Shown here: in pieces, positions 57,056 through 64,000 of the stretch
Position numbering within the stretch: the first letter of the stretch is position 1
How the letters are laid out: the number at the start of each line of letters is the position of its first letter
Assembly (NCBI RefSeq): GCF_902167145.1
Contig: NC_050097.1
Coordinates: forward strand, 140,207,982 to 140,271,981
DNA length: 64,000 nucleotides
Reading direction: 5' to 3'
Origin: Zea mays
Lineage: Eukaryota > Streptophyta > Magnoliopsida > Poales > Poaceae
Position numbers and translations under genes: made by a program
The notes under the pieces: generated by a model
Databases searched by the model: none
Told to the model about the DNA's origin: nothing
What the model saw: only the letters and a program-made list of their open reading frames with translations

Positions 57056-59040
57056 TCTGAGAAGAGCACAAGTATTGAGTACATAGTATCATAAAGCTCA
57101 AATAAGAAATCTTAAATCAAATGTAAGAAAGAGAATGCACACCTGCAACAATATTGTCTAAATGCTTCATTCACTAATCAAAATACAATGTGTTGCACTG
57201 AAACTTTCCTCAAATCACAGGGACAGAGCACCAATCGAAGAGGACTGGGACCAACTTGGGTCCTCATAGATATTATTAACCAGTGCAGGGTAGTTGCTTG
57301 TAAAACTTAACCCTCTTGTCGTTAATTTGACAAAATGTAAACATAGAGAATCACATCAACTGCTAGCTTGCTAAAAAATATAATTAGTACATGTTGTTTG
57401 ATAATTATTGAGTCTGAGAACGAGACTCCTGTTCTGTCCCTCAAGAAAGAATTACTGGAGTTAACTTTTCCTTGCAACAACTCGAAGATATGAATGGTAA
57501 ATAAGAGATGATGAAAAAAGTAGAGTATCTTTGCAACAACTCTGATATTGTTAACTAATAAGGGTCTCGGACTGTTTCCAAAATCCAAAGTAGTAAGGGT
57601 AACCAATACAGCTGAGGAAACACTCTTAAGAACCTCATTAAGGAAGAGGACAAGCTCGCCTTTTGCACACTGAGAACTGCCCCATTTTGAATTCATATGT
57701 TCTTGATAAGTTTAAAAAATCGATGATGTCCTTATGACCACAATTTGAAGGATGAGACCGCAAGCTTTAGGGCCACTATCAATCTACCACGATATAGATA
57801 ATAAAAAAGTTCATAATACAAATATGGGGGGTTTATCTACAGAATCAACTCTAGGAAGCTCAATAATTAGTTCTGTTCATGAAATATAAGCCTGGTTAAT
57901 ATATACCTTCACTTAGTCCATATTGCATAAACCCGTAGTTCTTTATGGTTGTCTAAGCTTTAGAAAATAGAGAATCTTTCAGTAGCCTCAACTTATGTCA
58001 AATGATACACCATCACAAAAATTAATATTGTGCAAAAGACATGTCATCAGCATATAGAATTAGGAGCCCTGCACAACAAATCAGTTTTGCATAAACAGTC
58101 CTTCCAGATCGCTCCCCAAGCCGGTCCGAGGAACGATGGCGGGTCAGCCTCGTCATACAGTCGTAACTGCCATCGTCGCTTTGGTATGGTGTGTGTTGCC
58201 TCTGGGCACAGAGTTTACGCTGCACAACATTGGGGCTCTTGGTGATGGGTGCCCCAAGCAGCATGAGGGTGTGGACGAGATGGTACATGATAAAAGTTGT
58301 TCTAATTATCAATCTTTGATCTAGACTGTTGCACTCAGAGGAAAAAATGTCCGTTTCAAAGGCTTTGAGGTTGAAAATTTGGCCGAATTTGACCATCTAC
58401 CAGTCCACCATACAAACCAATCGGAAAAAACGGACACCCTAAGACTTAGTTTATTGTTTCGAATTCGACAAGAATCCCCATTCAAAATTTGGCAAACGTC
58501 ATAGACATGAAGGAATAGGAGGAAAATGATAAGATTTGATAAAGTAACATGATAACTTTTTCCTATTCATACACATTACAGTCCGACAGTACTATCAATT
58601 TCTAAAATGTGCCTTTCTAGCCTAAGCTAATTTTTACATTCACGACTCAATTCTCCACTTAAGCAAAAAACAACATCAATTTACTAAATGAACTAAAAAG
58701 AATCAGGAGGAAAATATAAGAATAATTAGACTGCAAAAACTTTGAGCTAAGCAAATCATGCAATGAAATTCACAAATTCAAAGTGATTGAAGGAAGCCCA
58801 CAAACCTATCAAATTGAATTTCTAAAATAACATTTGCCAAAATAACTATCTAACCATATGGGGGATCATAGTTTGCAAAATGACTAGAAGTATCTCCAAG
58901 CAAACCAATGCCATCTACAAATAATCAGGAAAGAAGAAAACATGAATGTAATCTTCAGCCATGTTGAGGATAAACAGAAAGGACTTAGATTTCATATGGT
59001 CCTACTCTCACCTTCAGTTAGAATGCCACGTTAGGTTCTT
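57056..59040 (-). other. Intron-like and unassigned Helitron sequence
   Basis: AT-rich, probably intron of the captured SSL gene near 57056-57700. A GC-richer patch at 58070-58270 has open frames on both strands and may be a further captured fragment, but I recognise no protein. Confidence 0.35.
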
Positions 59041-59052
59041 AATAGATTACTA

Positions 59053-59406
59053 AGTTACGCCCTTTGCGATTGAGCTTCTCCTTGAGGTAGGAGACCATGT
59101 TCGGTATGTCCATGGTGCCCGTGACCTCCACCTCGTCCTTGGCATTGGCCTCCAGCACCACATCCTTGACGCCTGCTAAGACCACCAAACCAAAAATCGT
59201 CAGTTCTGAAGCCGCACAACGCAGCGGAATTACATACGTACATTGGAAAAGAAAAAAAAAATAGGGTGCGAGTTCTTGTACATGTGAGAGGGACACACAA
59301 CGACCCAACAGAATTTCCGCTCACCTTTGATCTTGCCGATGCATCGCCTGATGCGGTCGGCGCAGCCGTCGCAGTGCAAGTGGATCTTGAGCAGCACGGA
59401 CTCCAC
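59053..59406 (-). pseudogene. Captured heavy-metal-associated (HMA) domain exons
   Basis: Two exons joined by a GT-AG intron. Exon 59325-59406 encodes VESVLLKIHLHCDGCADRIR with the metal-binding CXXC. Exon 59053-59172 encodes the second half, GVKDVVLEANAKDEVEVTGT, then MDIPNMVSYLKEKLNRK. Together they make one ferredoxin-like HMA fold as in heavy-metal-associated isoprenylated plant proteins. The full gene, normally with more domains and a CaaX end, is absent. The sequence then runs into Helitron filler (59030-59052). Confidence 0.75.
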
Positions 59407-59504
59407 CTGTGAAGAACCAAAAGCATAGGATTTTAGTAGTTGCTGCTGCTCGGGTCAGAAGAGCAGTGATTCCCGTCCGCGATCCCATCCGCGAGCAGCA
59501 ATTT

Positions 59505-59745
59505 GAGCACCGGCTTGCCTTCCATGTAGAGGGCAGGAGCATGGGGGGAGCGCGGAGCAGATCGAGCGGCGTTGGTGAGGAGGGAGCACGCAGATCCCGT
59601 CCGCGAGCAGCGATTTGGGCGCCGGCTTGCCTTCCATGTAGAGGGCGGGCGAGCAGCGATTTGGGCGCCGACTTGCCTTCCATGTAGAGCGTGAGAGCAG
59701 GGGAGAGCGGGGTGCCAACGCCGGCTGGCCTTCCATGTAGAGGGC
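59505..59745. repeat. Short repeats in the Helitron 5' region
   Basis: Four copies of a unit with (C/T)GGCCTTCCATGTAGAG or CTTGCCTTCCATGTAGAG (near 59514, 59625, 59673 and 59724), some preceded by GCGAGCAGCGATTTGGGC. They create spurious open frames on both strands. Confidence 0.7.
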
Positions 59746-60030
59746 GTGAGCAGGGGAGAGCGCGGAGCGGATCGAGCGGCTTTGGCGAGGAGAGAGCATT
59801 GGCGCGGACGGGATGTACGGTGAGAGCAGTGGAGAGCGCGGGCGGTCGGCGAGGGCATGCTTCACCAAGATTTAGGTGGACGCCCTCACTCTACTCTTAT
59901 AGAGTAGTAGAGATACACATCCAGCATCCAACAAAGATTGCACTACTCGTTAAGATGCCAACCTCTTTGGTTATACATGCCATAGTACATAGCATGAATT
60001 TACTGCCTCGTTGACCTATGGGGCAGTCAA

Positions 60031-62643
60031 CACTACTAAAAAATCACCCTAATGCCACGACAGATATTGCAACAACAATATTTTTGTTGCATTAGATTTT
60101 ATTTATTGCCACGACCTTTAAAAGTGGTTGCAATATATGGACCGTTTTGCCACTTTTTTGTGCATTGCGATAACCATGACTTTCGTTGCAAGAGAAAGGT
60201 GTTATTGCGACCACTAGAACAGTTGTTGCAAAATCACCCTAATGCCATGACATATATTGCAACAACAATATTTTTGTTGCATTTGATATTATTTATTGCC
60301 ACGACCTTTAAAAGTGGTTGCAATATATGGACCGTTTCACCATTTTTTTGTGCATTGCGATAACCATGACTTTCATTGCAAGAGAAAGGTGTTATTGCGA
60401 CCACTAGAACAGTTGTTGCAAAATTACTCTAGTGTCACACCGGATATTGAAACAACAATAAAGTTGTAGCATTAGGTGTTACTTATTGCCACAGCCTTTA
60501 AAAGTGGTTGCAATTTATGCACCTTTTTTGCCACTTTACTTGTGCGTTGCAATAATCATGACTTTCGTAGCAAGAGAAAGATGTTATTGCTACCACTAGA
60601 ATAGTTGTTGCAAAATGTCCCTAGTGGCTCACTAGATATTACAATATTAGTAAAGTTGTAGCATTACGTGTTAGTTATTGCCACAGCCTTTAAAAGTGGT
60701 TGCAATATATGCATCTTTTTGCCACTTTATTTGTGCGTTGCAATAATCATGACTTTCGTTGCAAGAGAAAGATGTTATTGCTATCACTAGAACAGTTGTT
60801 GCAAAATGTCCCTAGTGGCTCACTGGATATTACAACATCAGTAAAGTGGTAGCATTAGTAGCAGTGTAGAGCGAGACGCGACATGTGTGTAGAATTCTTT
60901 TTTTCATCCAAACCGACTGGGCGTGCAGGGAGGGTGAGGCCACCCTGTGTCATATACTCTCATGTCTGCGCAAGGCCAAGGAAATCGTAGTATATACGGA
61001 CCTACCGCGCGCGACATGTCTAAGCCGTGATCCAACTTTGCGTTCTGTGTCTGGATCGCGATGGGAAATATATTCAATTTATTGATACATTACAAGAAAA
61101 ATACAAAGAACAATCTAGAAGTTTCTGTTCTCTCAGACACACATCAATAAAACACGCAGGTGAATAAAATACAATTTTTATTTCTTTTGTAGTTGTGCAT
61201 GCAATGGATTTTAGTAGCCTAAACAGATTTTAGTTAACCATAGGAGCAGTACACATGTTTGTGGCTCTATGCAGCATGCTTATTTGGTAGCTTGTTTTCG
61301 CTCTTGTTAGGCTGGTGCTGCAGCTGCCTTCTCTGGTAGAGATAGAGTAGAACGCTTGCTGCTACGTGCTTCCTGTTTGCTGCGTGCTACTGTTTGTTGA
61401 TTGCCGCTGCTAGCTGCGTGCTGCTGCATGTTGTTGCTGATGCTTACTGATGCTGCTTGCTAGGAGTTGTGCTATAGCTGTAGCTGTAGGCACTACAGTT
61501 GTAGTCTTCCACTAATGATTAACCAAGTTATTGTAGCTTTACTAATTATTGTTTTGAACACTTCCAACAAGTTCCTTGTCGTCGTGATATCGTCGTCAGC
61601 CTAGCTAACCATCGCTCGCATCAATGGAGGGGGTGGAGGGGTACACGATGGCAAAAAAACTTCCAATAATTTGCTAGTCCTGAGTAGTTTATTATCTATG
61701 TTATCACAATCCAAGCTAGTATGAGGATGTTGTGATTGTGAGCTATGTTATCAAATTAATTTGTATTTGGCCACTATTTATTTGGTGCAACCTATTTGTT
61801 ACAACTTATGGTATGTATATAGTTAATATATGAGACAAGAGACAAATATTATGGTTTTCAATTTTGATTCTGGCGTTACTGATGTAAAATATAATTCTTT
61901 TGCATAACATTTTATACCCAATAGAAATGCAAAATGCATTGTCGTATAAATTGTGGGTTTGAATATATGTAAATGCAACGGTTTTATTGGTTGTTGTATG
62001 GTTCAGTTGCAATGATTTTTTTGTTGCAATAAGATGTAATTACCATGGATCTATTTCGTTGGGACTTCAGTAGTCGCAACATTTTCTTCTTGTTGCAACA
62101 TCATTAGTTACGATATTTTTTGTTGTTGTTATAACGGTTCTTACCACAAATATTTTTTATAGCAAAAAGGTCATGTAGCCACAAGACACATTATGTTGCA
62201 AAATGATCAAATGCAACGAAATTATTTGCATGGCAATACATCTTGTTGCCACGAGTCACTTGTGTGGCACTAGTGTTTTGTTGCCACGAAGCATCTTGTG
62301 GTAACAAAGCCATTTGCAACAGATTTAAACGTGGCATTAACACTTATTACCATGAAATATGTTGTGGCAATAGAGTTTTTAGCAACTAGCGTAACTGTTG
62401 CAATATAACTTATTGCAACAGAATAGTCTATTGTAACAACGAACTACTGCAACACTTGAATACGTTGCAAAAGATGTAGTAATTGCAACAGAACGTAAAA
62501 TTGTTGCTATAGCCTATTGCCACTCTGTTTTCTGCAACAGCAGGCAACGACAGTTGTTCTATCGCAATTGGTGCCTATCGCAACGATTTATGGTCTATCG
62601 CAACGATTTATGCCCATTGCAACAAGGTGATTTTTTAGTAGTG
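60031..62643. mobile_element. Non-autonomous CACTA (En/Spm-type) element, 2613 bp
   Basis: Perfect 18-bp terminal inverted repeat: CACTACTAAAAAATCACC at 60031 and its complement ending at 62643. Three-base target duplication CAA (60028-60030, 62644-62646). Subterminal regions are packed with TTGCAAC/TTGCCAC motifs, direct on the left and inverted on the right (61960-62640). The middle (about 60850-61950) has no transposase; a GCTGCT-rich stretch lies at about 61310-61460. Confidence 0.92.
60041..60830. repeat. Subterminal tandem array, about 190-bp unit
   Basis: Four copies and a partial one of a unit beginning AAAATCACCCTAATGCCACGAC (near 60040, 60230, 60420, 60613 and 60803), each with CCTTTAAAAGTGGTTGCAAT. 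In CACTA elements such subterminal repeats bind transposase. Confidence 0.85.
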
Positions 62644-62646
62644 CAA

Positions 62647-64000
62647 ATTTGCTCAAGCTATGGGGCCTTCAGTTGATGCTGAAGATATTGAATGTATGAA
62701 GGGATTATTTCACTAGTTGTATGTTCATCTAAAGGGATGGTTACATTATCTCAAGGATGAAATTTGTGCTTCATGTGACTTGATTTCCCATCAGTTTCAA
62801 ATAGTGATAATTAGAATACAACAGAAAAATAGCTCTTTCTGCAAATTTTTCATCATCCATAATTGTAAGTTGTGAAGACCGATGGACTTTTTGATGCTTC
62901 AAGTTGGAGTTACACAATATAATAAGATTCTGCCAGTGAGGCGTTCAGATCCAATGTTTGCGTGCATTAAAAAAAGTATATGCATAGCATCTTGGTGAAA
63001 CTGATTTTTTGTGTTTCATACTATTATTTCTTTTCATGAAATCATTCTTCGCTCTCTAAATAGCGTTGGCTCAATGACATTTTGCCAAAAGTTTCAAACG
63101 AGCCACTACCTTTTAAGGAACTGTAATGTAGGATGAATGAGCCACTACATAGATGCGGAGTACAAAACACCTACAAATATCAACCTAGAGAAAATACTAG
63201 AGAACAAAATGAAAGGTGCAAGTGCTTTAAACCCAAAAGAGATAGCTGCACAGAATAGCCCACCTACCTATTTATAGGGGATTATTTCACTAGTCTAAAC
63301 TATCCGTAGATACATAGGCCCTATCCACTTAGTTGGGGACGAAATGGACCAATTCCTGGGATTTTGTTCTGACGGTTACGCACTCTTCATGAAGTTGCTT
63401 TGCCTCAACTCACCCTTCACGATGACACCACGTGTCACCTCCGATTCGCACTGGAACCGCACCGCCAAGTTTTTAGGCTCAAACTTGGTGAAACCCACCA
63501 TCCATAGCATTGGGTGGTTTTGAGAATCAACCATAAAATTGTCGTGACTAGCGTACTCCAGACGCATCCCCATGTCCTAGACATGTATCCCGTCGATCCA
63601 CGACTGTGTCGGCAACACAATCTGTTCCACACGTCCTCGCGCCGATGTGTCTCCTAGGTGTACACAAGGAGTTTGCATATCTACCTTTCTCTTTAACTTT
63701 AAGCTTCCACATTTATTATTTACTTAAGTTGCAATGTTTACCATTCTTAGTTTAAAATATAGGCTAGTTGGTATGATTGGAACTTAGGTTGCTAAACTTC
63801 TTTTGTGGTAGAGACAACAACACTTAGATAAAAACCTTAGTTGCACATTTTTGTTTGGTTATCTGCATAGGTTTTGTTCTAAAAATTAATTATTAGCCTA
63901 GTTTAGTGCACGAATAGAAGTCCTAATTCATCCCCTCTTAGACATTCACTGTTTTCTACATGTGGTAACAAAGCCCAATTTGGCTCATTAGGAACCTTTT
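62647..64000. other. Flanking sequence without recognised feature
   Basis: AT-rich to about 63300. Short minus-strand open frames at 63376-63632 show no domain I recognise; one might be an exon fragment, but splice sites and homology are lacking. Confidence 0.4.

Larger units (their letters stand above)
44700..59913 (-). mobile_element. Gene-capturing Helitron (about 5.8 kb) interrupted by a Tat element
   Basis: On the minus strand the 5' end is TCTCTACTACTCTATAAGAG at 59913 preceded by A. The 3' end is CCGTCGCAACGCACGGGCACTCACCTAG at 44700 followed by T, sharing the GCAACGCACGGGCA core with the other Helitron here. Between them, in element order, are a heavy-metal-domain fragment, a strictosidine-synthase-like fragment and filament-like plant protein exons with introns kept, all on the Helitron's sense strand. 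No Rep/helicase is seen. The size excludes the retrotransposon at 46253-55637. Confidence 0.75.

Noticed and set aside
58022..58396. Possible captured gene at 58022-58396 (either strand)
   Set aside because: Open frames on both strands but no protein motif I can name; left as unassigned Helitron sequence.
63376..63632. Minus-strand ORFs near the right edge
   Set aside because: Two overlapping short frames with no recognised domain, start context or splice sites.

Overview
The window looks like maize (Zea mays) or a very close relative: a gene-poor intergenic block in which nearly every base belongs to nested transposable elements. The repeat families are those I associate with maize: Opie- and Ji-like Sireviruses (Ty1/copia), Huck and other Tat-lineage Ty3/gypsy elements with a second RNase H, and a long-LTR Tekay/Del-type gypsy element. 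Helitrons, a CACTA element and MITEs are also present. Family names come from memory of sequence features, not from a search. Only one ordinary host gene is convincingly complete.

Positions 1-26792 are a four-deep nest. The outer layer is an old Tat-type gypsy element (2445-26792, left end outside the window). An Opie-like Sirevirus ends at 2444 inside it. A Tekay-like element (4479-23183, target duplication CTTCG) split it further, and a young Ji-like Sirevirus (12497-21466, target duplication AGTTC) landed in that element's 5' LTR. Positions 26793-27860 hold a Stowaway-like MITE and a hAT-like MITE.

A small Helitron (27873-42363) carries a 13.2 kb Huck-like element (28764-41976, target duplication AGAGC). 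The host gene follows at 42770-44245, an Integrator complex subunit 3 homologue with its own TATA box and polyadenylation signal. About 450 bp beyond its stop begins a minus-strand Helitron (44700-59913) that has captured pieces of at least three genes: filament-like plant protein, strictosidine-synthase-like, and a heavy-metal-associated protein. A very young Tat-type gypsy element (46253-55637, target duplication TTAGG, LTRs differing at one base) sits inside the captured filament-like exon. A non-autonomous CACTA element fills 60031-62643; I recognise nothing in the last 1.35 kb.

The most interesting pattern is shared by three independent Tat-type elements (outer, Huck-like, young). Each carries, between pol and the 3' LTR and on the opposite strand, an intron-containing gene that I match to the 'putative gypsy type transposon' family (PF04195), with a coiled-coil tail and a TATA box about 130-170 bp upstream of its ATG. 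In the outer and young copies both intron positions correspond. Other points are a 5S-rRNA-like segment in both Tekay-like LTRs, and complementary losses in two related Tat elements, one without pol and one without gag.
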